Assembly (NCBI RefSeq): GCF_014646895.1
Contig: NZ_BMOD01000025.1
Location: 1-64,000, forward strand
Reading direction: 5' to 3'
Source of the DNA: Deinococcus roseus
GTDB lineage: Bacteria; Deinococcota; Deinococci; Deinococcales; Deinococcaceae
Length of the DNA stretch: 64,000 bases
The position numbers and the translations under genes are program-made. Of the stretch, positions 24,778 to 33,814 are shown in pieces. Within the stretch, counting starts at the first letter, position 1. Every line of letters starts with the position of its first letter. The notes under the pieces are model-generated. The model did no database searches. It was not told where the DNA came from and worked only from the letters and a program-made list of their open reading frames with translations.

Positions 24778-25165
24778 CCAGCGTTGCCGACCAGGGGCAT
24801 TCGGCAAAGGTTTCCTCAAGAGTGAAGAAAATAAAGACGTTCAGGGGCACCCTCCCTGTACATTGAAAAAGTGAAGTCCGTGGACATGACTGAAAAAACA
24901 CCCGACGAACCGGGGTGCAGGCCGCTCAGCCAGACCTTCAAACCCCATCTGTGGGGCCACGGTTCCTTCTGGCACCATCATGCCAGGTTCAAACGCGACA
25001 TCCTGCTGGTTTTTTTCAACTTCCCCTCCAAAGCTTCCCCTGGAAGCCTGGTGGTCTCCGGCCTGTGTGCAGGGCTGGTCAGCAAGCATTTGTCCCCCAA
25101 CCTCAAAACCTGTGGAGCAGGCTGACTTTCAGCCCCTCCTGGACGGGATTCATCAAGGAGCAACC
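24778..25165. other. Upstream region of the histidine kinase
   Basis: No gene is convincing. An 84-codon frame from GTG 24871 has a TACATT 6 nt upstream, in the style of leaderless genes here, but the protein resembles nothing and overlaps the likely promoter area of the kinase. Confidence 0.35.
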
Positions 25166-27832
25166 ATGCCCGCAAGCATCACCCGGGTCCTCATTGTGGA
25201 AGACAGCCCCGAAGACGCCGAAATCCTCCGGCATCACCTGAAACGCAGCGTTTCACCTGACCTGAAAGTGGTCAGCGCACAAACGGGCGCTCAGGGTTTG
25301 CAGGAAATGGCCGGGCCGAACCCACCGCAACTGGTTTTTCTGGACCTCAGCCTGCCTGACATGGACGGCATGGAGGTTTTGCACGCCCTGCAGGCCCTCA
25401 AAGACTCCCCCACCGTGATCGTGATCACTGGGAGTGGCAACGAAAGCACCGCGGTGAAAGCCATCAAATCCGGTGCCGCAGATTACCTGATCAAAAGTGC
25501 CCTCAGCGGCCAGAGGGTGCAGCAGGCGGTGCATCATGCCCAGGAGCAGCGCCGCCTGCAAACAGAACTGCACTTCGCGCAGGACCAGATGGCCTCCATG
25601 GTTCAGCAAGCCCCCATCGGGATGGCCCTGCTGGACCGCGATCTCTGTTTCACCCAGGCCAACCAGGCCTTCATGGACCTCACCAGACAAACCCAGTTGC
25701 CTGTGGGCACCCCCCTGCGCAGCATCCAGCAGCCCGTGGTGCAACAACTGCTCCCTCTGGCAGAACAGGTCCTCGGTGGCGGGATGTTCAAAGCCCATGC
25801 CCTCACCACTTTTGACCAGAACGAGGTGCGCCATCACCTGGTGCATGCTTATCCGGCCGCCCACCACCAGGGGGTGGTGCGCTGGGTGGGCCTCACAGTG
25901 GAGGACGTCACCGAACACCAGAACACCGCCACCTTGCTGAAAGAAAACCAGAAGAAACTCAATTTGCTGCTGTCCTCCACCAACATCGGCACCTGGGAAT
26001 GGCCCATCAATGAGCACCAGACCCAGAACTTCGAAGAGCACCACAGCCTGCTCGGCGAAATCACCGAAGTGATGGAAGGCAAAGCGCACTTCACCAAGTT
26101 CCTGCACCCCGAGGACAAAACGCAGGTGCTGGAAAAGCTGGACCGTTACCTGCAGCAACCAGAACACTTCTCTTTTGAGACCCGCATCGTCACCCACGGC
26201 GGAGACACCCGCTGGATGCTGGTTCGCCGCGCACCGGACAGTCCAGAAGGGATGCTGAGCGGGGCGATCATTGACATCACCGAACTGAAAACCATTGAGG
26301 AGACCCTGCGGGAAAGCCAGCACTTCCTGGCCCGCATCACCAACACCACCCCCACGGTGCTTTACCTCACCGATTTGCACCTGCGACGGGTGATTTACGC
26401 CAACACCCAGTTCGAAGACATGCTGGGCTACCGGCCTGAGGAGATTTTGCAGATGGACGCCGGACAACTCGACCATCTGGTGCTCCCCGCTGACCTGCAG
26501 CTCACTCCCCTCCACCACCCCCAGATTGAGGGTCTCAATGACGGAGACATCCTGGGAACCGAACACCGCATCCTGCGCAAAAACGGACTCTGGCGCTGGT
26601 GGTCTTCGCGCAACACGGTGTTCGCAAGGGATGCCCAGCAGCACCCCACGGTGGTGCTCACCTGCGCAGTGGACATCACCGAACGCAAAACCGCCGAGGA
26701 AAAACGCCGGGAAGCCGAGCAGACCCTGCAGGAAAGCGAACACCGCTTTCAATTGATGGCCGATCAGGCCCCGGTGCTGATCGTGATGACCGACGAGGAA
26801 AAGCACGGGGTGTTCCTCAACCATGCCTGGATGGTGTTCACTGGTCATGCCGGGCCTGGGACGGCCAGCACCTGGCTGGAACCCATCGATCCTGAAGACC
26901 GCCCCCGGGTGGAACAGGTGTTCCGGCAGGCGCACCTGCAACGCAAAGGCTTCGAGGTGGAATACCGCCTGAAAAACCACGATGGGGAGCACTGCTGGAT
27001 GTTTCACCGGGCGGTGCCGCGCTTCACCCCGGAAGGTGAATTCAAGGGTTTCATTGCGGCGGTGATTGACGTGCACACCCGCAAACTGGCCGAAAAAGGC
27101 CTCCAGGAAAACGAACAGCGCATGCGTGACCTGATGGACGTGCAAAAACGCTTTGTTGCAGACGCCGCCCACGAACTGAGAAACCCCCTGACCAGCATTC
27201 AGGGCAACATGGATTTGATGGTCCGGCACCGGGTGCTGGCCGAACAGGACCGCAGTGAAATCATCAGTGACGTGCAGCGTGAGGCCGCCAGGCTGGGACG
27301 GCTGGTCAACGACATGCTGCAACTCGCCCGTGGGGACGGTGGGGCCGAAATCCGCGAAGATGAAGTCGAACTGCATGAGCTTCTGCAGGACGTGTGGCAG
27401 GACTTCGTGCGCCTGCACAAGAACCACCACTTCAGGCTGGGCACCCTGCAACCTGCGCTGGTGCTCGGAGACCATGACCGCCTGAAGCAACTCGCCATCA
27501 TCCTGCTGGAGAACGCCGTGAAGTACACCCTCCACGGAGGCCAGATCACCCTTTCGTTAAAACAGCAAGGAGACACCGTGGTGTGGAACATCGCCGACAG
27601 TGGGGTGGGAATTGCAGAGGAACACCAGGAGCGGGTGTTTGAGCGTTTCTTCCGGGTGGACCCTTCCCGGCAGAGCACCGGAAACCCTGGAGGCACCGGG
27701 CTGGGTCTGTCGATCGCACGCTGGATTGTCGAGAAACACGGAGGCAAAGTGTCCCTCACCAGCGTTCTGGGCGAGGGAACCACGGTGACAGTGGAACTCC
27801 CGGTGTTCACCCTGGAAGAACAGAACGCCTGA
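25166..27832 (+). CDS. PAS-domain sensor histidine kinase with N-terminal receiver
   Basis: An 888-residue cytoplasmic signalling protein. Order: response-regulator receiver (residues 1-125; ILIVED-like VLIVEDSPED, phospho-acceptor Asp60 in LVFLDLSLPDMDG, Lys near 110); PAS (140-270, MVQQAPIGMALLDRDLCFTQ); PAS_3-like (275-390); PAS (395-510, YANTQFEDMLGYRPEEIL); PAS (520-640); HisKA with His669 in DAAHELRNPLTS; and HATPase with N box LLENAVKYT, DSGVGI and GGTGLGLSIARWI. No membrane segment is present. The receiver in front means it can accept phosphate as well as donate it. The ATG follows AAGGAG. No cognate regulator lies beside it. Confidence 0.92.
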   Translation: MPASITRVLIVEDSPEDAEILRHHLKRSVSPDLKVVSAQTGAQGLQEMAGPNPPQLVFLDLSLPDMDGMEVLHALQALKDSPTVIVITGSGNESTAVKAIKSGAADYLIKSALSGQRVQQAVHHAQEQRRLQTELHFAQDQMASMVQQAPIGMALLDRDLCFTQANQAFMDLTRQTQLPVGTPLRSIQQPVVQQLLPLAEQVLGGGMFKAHALTTFDQNEVRHHLVHAYPAAHHQGVVRWVGLTVEDVTEHQNTATLLKENQKKLNLLLSSTNIGTWEWPINEHQTQNFEEHHSLLGEITEVMEGKAHFTKFLHPEDKTQVLEKLDRYLQQPEHFSFETRIVTHGGDTRWMLVRRAPDSPEGMLSGAIIDITELKTIEETLRESQHFLARITNTTPTVLYLTDLHLRRVIYANTQFEDMLGYRPEEILQMDAGQLDHLVLPADLQLTPLHHPQIEGLNDGDILGTEHRILRKNGLWRWWSSRNTVFARDAQQHPTVVLTCAVDITERKTAEEKRREAEQTLQESEHRFQLMADQAPVLIVMTDEEKHGVFLNHAWMVFTGHAGPGTASTWLEPIDPEDRPRVEQVFRQAHLQRKGFEVEYRLKNHDGEHCWMFHRAVPRFTPEGEFKGFIAAVIDVHTRKLAEKGLQENEQRMRDLMDVQKRFVADAAHELRNPLTSIQGNMDLMVRHRVLAEQDRSEIISDVQREAARLGRLVNDMLQLARGDGGAEIREDEVELHELLQDVWQDFVRLHKNHHFRLGTLQPALVLGDHDRLKQLAIILLENAVKYTLHGGQITLSLKQQGDTVVWNIADSGVGIAEEHQERVFERFFRVDPSRQSTGNPGGTGLGLSIARWIVEKHGGKVSLTSVLGEGTTVTVELPVFTLEEQNA

Positions 27833-27867
27833 GGGAAGGTTTGCAGGGGTGGGGTCAGAGGGTGGGT

Positions 27868-27904
27868 CTGGACCAGAAGTTTCAAAAGAAGCCTTCTGGT
27901 CCAG
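27868..27904. terminator. 12-bp perfect hairpin between convergent transcripts
   Basis: CTGGACCAGAAG and CTTCTGGTCCAG are separated by 13 nt, between the kinase stop and the end of the biosynthetic operon. No T-run follows on either strand, so it may be a rho-assisted or bidirectional barrier. Confidence 0.55.
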
Positions 27905-27998
27905 GAATCAACGCAGCAGGGACCGCGTAGCTCAGAACAGGGGCCATTTTGACCCATCAGAATCATGTGGCTTCAAAGGTGTGGACTTCGCCCTGAAT

Positions 27999-30332
27999 TC
28001 AGGGCTGCAAGGTCAGTCCCGTTCCCTGCCCTCTGGACAGGGTGATGTACTCCCCCCGTTGCCAGAGCGGCATGAAGTTGCTGTAATGGCTGCTCAGCAC
28101 ATTCCCATTCTGACCCAGGGTGGTGATGAAAAGGCTCTGTTCGGGCTGGGAGAGGTCCACAATCTGACGGTAACTGGGGCCAAAAACCTGCTGGTAGGTG
28201 GCAGACAGGTAATGCCCGACGTTCACGGTGGAGAGCCCGCCAGGGCTGGCAGCACTGCGGTTGAACAGCCAGCGCACCTGATCGCTGGCGTCGAACACGT
28301 GCTTGTTGAACACCTGGTGCAGTTTGCCCCACTGCCAGTTTTGCATGTTGTTGCCCAGCCTGCCTGAGAGGTCTTTCACGGCCAGGGTGAGCCCCTGTTG
28401 CAGCAGCTCACGGCAGTTTTTCAGTGTGGGGCTCTTGCAGTACAGGCCTTCATTTCTGAGCTGTCCCACCACGAATTCCGGGCTGCGTTTTTCTTTCAGG
28501 AAAGGCAGTTCATCCTGCACCATCTCTGCGAGTTGCTTGTACCAGGCGGCAAAGAGGGTGCTGCCCACGCTGTCTGTGGTTTGCTGTCCGTCCCAGGCAG
28601 AGAGGATGTTCAGCGCCTGCTGTTCCTGTTCATTTGCAGGTTTCACCTTCAGCAAGATGGGTTTGAGGTCCTGCCAGATTTCACTGTACACATCGTTCTG
28701 GATGGCTGCAAAAGTCTCCGGGGTGTGTCTGGGGGTGGCCTGGATCAATTGTTCGATGCGGCGTTTGCGGTAAGGGAAAGTCCACACCGGGTCGGCCCCC
28801 AGCAGGTAAGGGTAGTTGCCTGGAGCGACCTTCTCGTTGGCAGAGGCAATGTAGCCTTTTTCGGGGTTCAGCACATGCGGGAGGTCTGCAAAGGGAATGT
28901 ACCCAGACCAGTCTCTGTCGCCAGAAATGGGCTCACTGCCATCCCAGCCTTTGCGGATGGGGATTTTCCCGGCGGCATAATACCCGATGTCTCCGTTCTG
29001 GGCTGCGAACACGAAATTCTGGGTGGGGGCCACAAAATGACTCAGGGCTTCGGTGAATTCCTGCCAGTTGCGGGCGTAATTGATGCCCACAAAGGCGTCC
29101 ATGGTGGTGTCTCCGGGCTGCAGTGCGGTCCACTTCAGGCTGATGGTGTCTCCCACAACACGGGCACTTTCGCTCTGGTCGGAAACCACCGGGCCGTGCT
29201 GGGTTTCCCGAACCTGCAGAACCTCGTCTGCGTGGCCTTTGACCCGGATCACTTCCCGGCGGATGTTGAATTTCACCCCGGTTTTTTCCACAAAGAGGTC
29301 TTCCACATCCGGGTTGGTGTTGGTGACGCCCCAGGAAATCTGGTCGTTGCGGCCAATCACCACTGCAGGCATGCCAGGAATGGTGCCTCCAACCACGTGC
29401 AGGGTGGGCCCCTGCAGTTCTGCCAGGTACCACAGGCTCGGGGCGGTGAGGGACAGGTGGGGGTCATCGGCCAGCAGGGGTTTGCCAGACACGGTCCTGC
29501 TGCCCGAAACCACCCAGTTGTTCGAGCCCTTGTCTGGCACTTTCTCCATGCCCAGTTTCACCTGTGCCTCCCGCCAGGACCACACCTTTTCCAGGGACTG
29601 TGGATGCAGGGTGACAGGTTCTGAAGCTGCACTGGACACCTGTTGTGAAGACTGAACTTCCTGCTGGCTGAGGATGGTGGGGGCGTCTTGCGGATAGGCC
29701 GGAAAGAGTTCCCTCACCCCACGCTCCCCGAGTTTCTGGCGCACCCGTGCCGCCAGGACTTCATCGTCCCAGTTTCCGCCCAGATCGAAAGCCATCATTT
29801 TTTGCCAGCTGAGGGTGTCGATCACTGTCCAGGGTTCGGGTTTGTAGCCCAGCAGGGTGAATTCCAGCGGCAGTTTGCCCTGCTGAAGGGAACGGTTCAC
29901 GCCGGCGGTGTAGGCTTCCAGCACCTTTCTGGTGTGCTCAGAGAGGGCCGGGTAGGCCTGTTCTGCGGCCCGGTAAAACCCCCAGGTGCGCAAAAACCTG
30001 TCTTCTGAAAGGGTGTCTTTCCCCAGCACTTCTGACAATCGACCCGCGGCCACCCTGCGCTGGAAATCCATCTGCCACAACCGGTCCTGGGCATGCACGT
30101 AACCCAGTGCAAAGAAAGCGTCCAGATCATCTGCCTGGGCTTTGATGTGCGGGACGCCGTTTCTGTCCCAGAACACCTCCACTTTGCCTTTGAGTCCGGG
30201 AGCCTGCAGGGTCCCACGGGTGGGGGCAGTGGTGCTGTAATACAGGTACCCCACTGCGCCGCCCAGCAGGAGCAGCACCACCAGCACAAACCAGCCAAGG
30301 GTTTTTCCAAGGATTCTCAGGACCAGGGACAC
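27999..30332 (-). CDS. Penicillin-acylase-family Ntn hydrolase (PvdQ-like)
   Basis: A 777-residue membrane-anchored amidase. The N terminus has one transmembrane helix (TLGWFVLVVLLLLGGAVGYL) and no cleavable signal is obvious, so it should face the outside of the membrane. The alpha part runs to about residue 269; the self-cleavage site and N-terminal nucleophile is Ser270 in DKGSNNWVVSGS, as in penicillin G acylase, AHL acylases and PvdQ. These enzymes cleave an acyl chain from an amide. It is the last gene of the NRPS-PKS operon: GTG start with GGAGG, overlapping the PPTase stop by 16 nt. Since the first NRPS is loaded by a fatty acyl-AMP ligase, removal of the N-acyl group during maturation is its likely job (inference). 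Confidence 0.9.
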   Translation of the reverse strand: MSLVLRILGKTLGWFVLVVLLLLGGAVGYLYYSTTAPTRGTLQAPGLKGKVEVFWDRNGVPHIKAQADDLDAFFALGYVHAQDRLWQMDFQRRVAAGRLSEVLGKDTLSEDRFLRTWGFYRAAEQAYPALSEHTRKVLEAYTAGVNRSLQQGKLPLEFTLLGYKPEPWTVIDTLSWQKMMAFDLGGNWDDEVLAARVRQKLGERGVRELFPAYPQDAPTILSQQEVQSSQQVSSAASEPVTLHPQSLEKVWSWREAQVKLGMEKVPDKGSNNWVVSGSRTVSGKPLLADDPHLSLTAPSLWYLAELQGPTLHVVGGTIPGMPAVVIGRNDQISWGVTNTNPDVEDLFVEKTGVKFNIRREVIRVKGHADEVLQVRETQHGPVVSDQSESARVVGDTISLKWTALQPGDTTMDAFVGINYARNWQEFTEALSHFVAPTQNFVFAAQNGDIGYYAAGKIPIRKGWDGSEPISGDRDWSGYIPFADLPHVLNPEKGYIASANEKVAPGNYPYLLGADPVWTFPYRKRRIEQLIQATPRHTPETFAAIQNDVYSEIWQDLKPILLKVKPANEQEQQALNILSAWDGQQTTDSVGSTLFAAWYKQLAEMVQDELPFLKEKRSPEFVVGQLRNEGLYCKSPTLKNCRELLQQGLTLAVKDLSGRLGNNMQNWQWGKLHQVFNKHVFDASDQVRWLFNRSAASPGGLSTVNVGHYLSATYQQVFGPSYRQIVDLSQPEQSLFITTLGQNGNVLSSHYSNFMPLWQRGEYITLSRGQGTGLTLQP

Positions 30333-30994
30333 AATGCCTCCTCAAGGGGGTGGTGCTGGATCTGCATTCCCGTCTGGCAGGCCACCGACTGCACCTGATG
30401 TGCAAAAGTGCAGGTGTGCCATTCCCAGCCCGGAAGGGGGTGCAGGGTGTTCAGCTGGGCAAGCTCTGCAGTGAGACCTTCTCCCGTGGCTTTCAGCCGG
30501 GCTTCTTTGCGGGTCCAGCACCAGAAAAAGCGTTCCACAGGACCACTTTTGATGAAATCCTGTTCTTCAGGGCTGAAAAAGCGCAACAACTCCAGGGGAT
30601 TGAAGTCCGGGGGAATGTGCTCCACATCCACCCCCAGCGGACTGCGGGCCACCCCGATCAGGAGGGTGTGGCCAGAGTGGCTGACATTGAAGTGCAGATC
30701 GGGAAAATCCTGCAGAAAGGGCTTGCCTCTGGGGGTGCTGGACAGGCGCAAATCGGCAGGGGATGCCTTCAAATAACGGGACAGCAGAAAGCGGAGTTGC
30801 CCCCTGGCTGCTGCAAATTGCCGTTGCAAAAGGGAAGTGGTCAGACGTTCCCGACGCTGGTGTTCTTGCAGGCTGAGGGTGTTCAGACAACTGGAAAGCA
30901 GGTCTTCTGAAACATCCAGTGTGCCCTGCCACAGGTGCACCTGCTGCGCGGTCGGTTCAGGCCAGACCAGAGGCGATTTGAAAGGGGCAATCAC
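30317..30994 (-). CDS. 4'-Phosphopantetheinyl transferase, Sfp type
   Basis: A 225-residue PPTase that attaches the phosphopantetheine arm from CoA to the carrier-domain serines of the NRPSs, the PKS and the stand-alone ACP. Sfp-type motifs: LHFNVSHSGH, GVDVEHI (metal-binding Asp and Glu) and FWCWTRKEARLKATGEGL (Lys of the third motif). The length matches the Sfp subclass, which has broad carrier specificity. It overlaps the thioesterase stop by 4 nt and is followed by the acylase with a 16-nt overlap, so all three are co-translated. Confidence 0.95.
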   Translation of the reverse strand: MIAPFKSPLVWPEPTAQQVHLWQGTLDVSEDLLSSCLNTLSLQEHQRRERLTTSLLQRQFAAARGQLRFLLSRYLKASPADLRLSSTPRGKPFLQDFPDLHFNVSHSGHTLLIGVARSPLGVDVEHIPPDFNPLELLRFFSPEEQDFIKSGPVERFFWCWTRKEARLKATGEGLTAELAQLNTLHPLPGWEWHTCTFAHQVQSVACQTGMQIQHHPLEEALCPWS

Positions 30995-31734
30995 AAGCTG
31001 AGCACCCCTTTCAGGCGGGCACGCATGTGTTGCAGCAAGTGCTGGCTGTGGGTGCGCACCAGAAAGTGGTCGCCTTGCACGGTCAGCAGTTCAAAATCTT
31101 CAGCAAAATCTTCAGTGGTGCAATCCTGCCAGTGCTGCATGTCTGCAGGGGTCGCATGGGGGTCCTGGATTCCAGCCACGGCACCGATGGGACACCCGAG
31201 TTTCCCTGTCACTGCTGGAGCGGTTTCCACCAGTTGAAAATCGGCCCGCAGCAGTTTCAGCACCAGGGGCCTGAGCAGGGGTTCCTCGAAGACTTCAGGA
31301 GGGGTGCCGCCCAGCGAGAGGATGCGCCCAATGAAGTCCTGGTCGGAGAGCAGGTGCCAGGCTTCCTGACGGAAATGCAAAGGAGCTGCGCAGCCCGAAA
31401 CCCACAGGTGTTCTGGCAGCGGGAGGCCACGCTGTTGCAACTGCAGGCACACATGGTAGGCCACCAGTGCACCCATGCTGTGTCCGTAAATCAGGTAAGG
31501 CTCGTGCAGGTAGGGTTGCAGCTCTGCAATCAAAATGTCCACCAGAGGCTGCATCTGCTGGAAGGGGTCTTCCATGATGCGGTTTTCCCGTCCAGGCAGT
31601 TGCACTCCCCACACCTGCAGTCCGGGGGCCGACCAGTTGCGAAACATGGAAGCTCCACCCCCGGCGTGCGGCAAACAGAACATCCGCATGCCGAAAGGAT
31701 GGTGGGGCGGCATCAACCAGGGGCTGTTTTTCAC
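30991..31734 (-). CDS. Type II thioesterase
   Basis: A 247-residue alpha/beta hydrolase of the external-thioesterase family that clears mis-primed or stalled acyl groups from NRPS and PKS carrier domains. Seen: MRMFCLPHAGGGASMFRNW at the N terminus, the nucleophile elbow IYGHSMGALVAYH, and the C-terminal His in QGDHFLV. No integrated thioesterase exists in the assembly line (release is by a reductase), so this protein is for editing, not release. Coupled by 4-nt overlaps on both sides. Confidence 0.94.
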   Translation of the reverse strand: MKNSPWLMPPHHPFGMRMFCLPHAGGGASMFRNWSAPGLQVWGVQLPGRENRIMEDPFQQMQPLVDILIAELQPYLHEPYLIYGHSMGALVAYHVCLQLQQRGLPLPEHLWVSGCAAPLHFRQEAWHLLSDQDFIGRILSLGGTPPEVFEEPLLRPLVLKLLRADFQLVETAPAVTGKLGCPIGAVAGIQDPHATPADMQHWQDCTTEDFAEDFELLTVQGDHFLVRTHSQHLLQHMRARLKGVLSL

Positions 31735-32783
31735 CCTTTGAGTCCTGAGGGCGGCAGGAAATCCGGGACCAGCGTTCCCAGGTTCAGGGTTTCGGCGCGG
31801 GTGAGCACCAGATCGGCAACAGCCAGGTCCAGAATGCCCAGACCGAACGGGCTGAACATCACCACGCTGTTTTCCTGTGCCCTTGCAGGAATTTCCCCCA
31901 GGGTGACCTGGGCCAGGGTGCCCCGGATGAAGTCGCGGTGCCCGAGTTTCAGTTCCAGCAGGTGTGGGCTGGTGTTGGCCCTCAGCACGTGGTCGAGGTC
32001 ATCCACAATGTTCTCGCTGTGCTCCAGCACCTCCGGGGTGAAGTCCCGCAGGGAGACATTCAAAATGGTGGCCCTTTGCAAATCTGCAGGCAGGCTGGAC
32101 ACATGTGGATCCAGGGCAGTGGTGGCAAAGGAAATCACCCAGTCGGACTGCCAGACTTCTGCAAGGTCCTGGGCCACCTGCACGTGCAGACCAGCATGCA
32201 GTTCCTCGGCCTGCTTTTTAAATCCTGCTGCCCGCTCTGGCAGGGTGTCGTAAACCAGGGCCTGCTGCACATCCGGGAACACCGTGCGCAAAAAACGCAG
32301 GGTCTCAAAGTTGATGGGACCACAGCCCACCAGGGCCACACCCTGAGGCGTGTGACCCTGCAGGTGTTTTGCTGCAAGGGCAGCGCTGGCCGCCGTGCGT
32401 TTCATGCTGATGATCGAACCTTCCAGAAAAGCCTCGGGCAGTCCGGTGCGGGGGGAATTCAGCACCATCACCGCAGAAGCGCGGTCCAGTCCCTGCTGGT
32501 GATTGCCGGGAAAAGAGGCAATCCATTTGATGCCTGCCCGCTGAATGCCTCCGCCCAGAAAAGCAGGCAGGGCAATGATGCGGTCTCTGGGCTGCTCCGG
32601 GAAACGCAGAAACAGCGAGTGGGGCAGCGCACTGTCATGCTGCTGGTGGTGCTCGTAGGCGGCCTGCACATGCTGCAAAATCTGCACCTCCTGGCCTTTA
32701 AGCAGGTCCTGCACGGTGGGGCCAGAAAGCACCCGCAGGGACGGGGTGGGGGCGGTTTCAGAATGGGGGTTGAAGGTCATCAT
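31731..32783 (-). CDS. sbnB: SbnB-like N-(2-amino-2-carboxyethyl)-L-glutamate dehydrogenase
   Basis: A 350-residue member of the ornithine cyclodeaminase/mu-crystallin family, NAD-dependent. The Rossmann motif is GVALVGCGPINFETLRFLR; the substrate arm contains GIKWIASFPGNHQQGLDRAS, in which SbnB proteins carry their conserved WI(S/A)SFP..N segment. With SbnA (39969-40940) it makes L-2,3-diaminopropionate: SbnA joins O-phosphoserine and glutamate, and SbnB oxidises the product to release Dap plus 2-oxoglutarate, as established in staphyloferrin B synthesis. It overlaps the FkbH and thioesterase genes by 4 nt each. A plain ornithine cyclodeaminase is less likely given the SbnA partner. Confidence 0.88.
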   Translation of the reverse strand: MMTFNPHSETAPTPSLRVLSGPTVQDLLKGQEVQILQHVQAAYEHHQQHDSALPHSLFLRFPEQPRDRIIALPAFLGGGIQRAGIKWIASFPGNHQQGLDRASAVMVLNSPRTGLPEAFLEGSIISMKRTAASAALAAKHLQGHTPQGVALVGCGPINFETLRFLRTVFPDVQQALVYDTLPERAAGFKKQAEELHAGLHVQVAQDLAEVWQSDWVISFATTALDPHVSSLPADLQRATILNVSLRDFTPEVLEHSENIVDDLDHVLRANTSPHLLELKLGHRDFIRGTLAQVTLGEIPARAQENSVVMFSPFGLGILDLAVADLVLTRAETLNLGTLVPDFLPPSGLKG

Positions 32784-33814
32784 GCCTCCTGTAAGGTGTG
32801 AATGTGCACGGTCAGGTGGTCCGGCTGGCGCAGGTCGCCGTGCAGGTCGTGCTGCAGGATCTCGATGTCTCCGCGCTTCTCCACGGGCACAAAGCCCGCG
32901 AAACGGTAGGTCACCTGCATCATGCGGTTGCGGTCATTGGGTTTGAATTCGGCCTGCAGTTTCACCCCGGCCCGTCTGGCCTCCTGCATCAGGTGGGTGA
33001 GCATCACGTTGCCCACCCCACGGGACATCACCCGGCAGGACATCAGGAGCAGTTTGATGGTCCACACCTCCCGCTGCTTTTCCACCACCCCCAGACCGAT
33101 GGTGCCGTAGGTGCCAAAACGGTCTTCCAGACGGGCCAGATGCACCAGATGATCTGCAGATTTGCGCATCTGGTCCAGTTCCTGCAAAGCGTAGGTGTAC
33201 CCGGTGGTGTTGAGCTGGTGGGTGCGCACAGTGAGTTCCTCGGCGCGTTCCAGGTCTGCAAATTCCGGGGTGAACAGCGTGAAATGCATGTCCAGGGTGC
33301 GCAGGAACTCAGCGGAGGTGCCAGAAAACTGCTGCTCTGCCCCTTTGCGTTGCTCCTCACTGCGGTACAGGGCGCGGCGGGTGCGGGCCTCAGGGGTCAC
33401 AGTGGGGCTGAATTCGGGCAGGGCAAGCAGGGTGTTCAGGTCCTCTGCCCGGTAACAGCGCACCTGGGGCAAAGCGTACTGCACCTCCTGCAACTCAAAA
33501 TCCTGATCGTCCATGAAAGCGATGCTGTCCAGACCGATGTTGAGGTTTTCAGCGATCTGCCGGATGGACTGGGATTTGGGGTTCCAGTGCACTTCAGGGT
33601 ACAGGAAATACCCCCACAACCCCAGTTCCTCAAGCCTGCTTTGCACGTCCTGAAAGTGGTTTTTGCTGGCGATGGACAGCAGGATGCCCCGTTCATCGAG
33701 CTTTGTCAGCACCCCTTCCACATGCGCTTTCAGGCTCACCTGGGGGTCTTCCAGCAGGGTGCCGTCCCACAGGGTGTGGTCGAGGTCCCACACCAGACAC
33801 TTGATGGTTTTCAT
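32780..33814 (-). CDS. FkbH-like glyceryl-ACP-forming enzyme
   Basis: A 344-residue HAD-superfamily protein. The N-terminal HAD motif is VWDLDHTLWDGTLLED, followed by SIASKNHF and the MDDQDFEL loop; the C-terminal half is the FkbH-specific acetyltransferase-like domain (LVHLARLEDRFGTYGTIGLG). FkbH enzymes load the three-carbon glyceryl unit of 1,3-bisphosphoglycerate onto a dedicated ACP. The neighbours (acyl-CoA dehydrogenase, ACP, 3-hydroxyacyl dehydrogenase) complete oxidation to hydroxymalonyl-ACP. No O-methyltransferase follows, unlike in methoxymalonate clusters. Confidence 0.93.
   Translation of the reverse strand: MKTIKCLVWDLDHTLWDGTLLEDPQVSLKAHVEGVLTKLDERGILLSIASKNHFQDVQSRLEELGLWGYFLYPEVHWNPKSQSIRQIAENLNIGLDSIAFMDDQDFELQEVQYALPQVRCYRAEDLNTLLALPEFSPTVTPEARTRRALYRSEEQRKGAEQQFSGTSAEFLRTLDMHFTLFTPEFADLERAEELTVRTHQLNTTGYTYALQELDQMRKSADHLVHLARLEDRFGTYGTIGLGVVEKQREVWTIKLLLMSCRVMSRGVGNVMLTHLMQEARRAGVKLQAEFKPNDRNRMMQVTYRFAGFVPVEKRGDIEILQHDLHGDLRQPDHLTVHIHTLQEA

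Noticed and set aside
24871..25125. 84-codon GTG frame before the histidine kinase
   Set aside because: Only a weak TACATT upstream, no recognisable protein features, and it fills the expected promoter region of the kinase.
25253..27535. 760-codon frame antisense to the histidine kinase
   Set aside because: A shadow frame of the GC-rich kinase gene; the plus-strand protein has complete, ordered domains. The same holds for the long plus-strand frames opposite the NRPS and PKS genes, such as 47507-50626 and 43854-45182.
31731..32783. Simple ornithine cyclodeaminase
   Set aside because: The fold is the same, but an SbnA-type synthase in the same operon makes the SbnB role far more likely.
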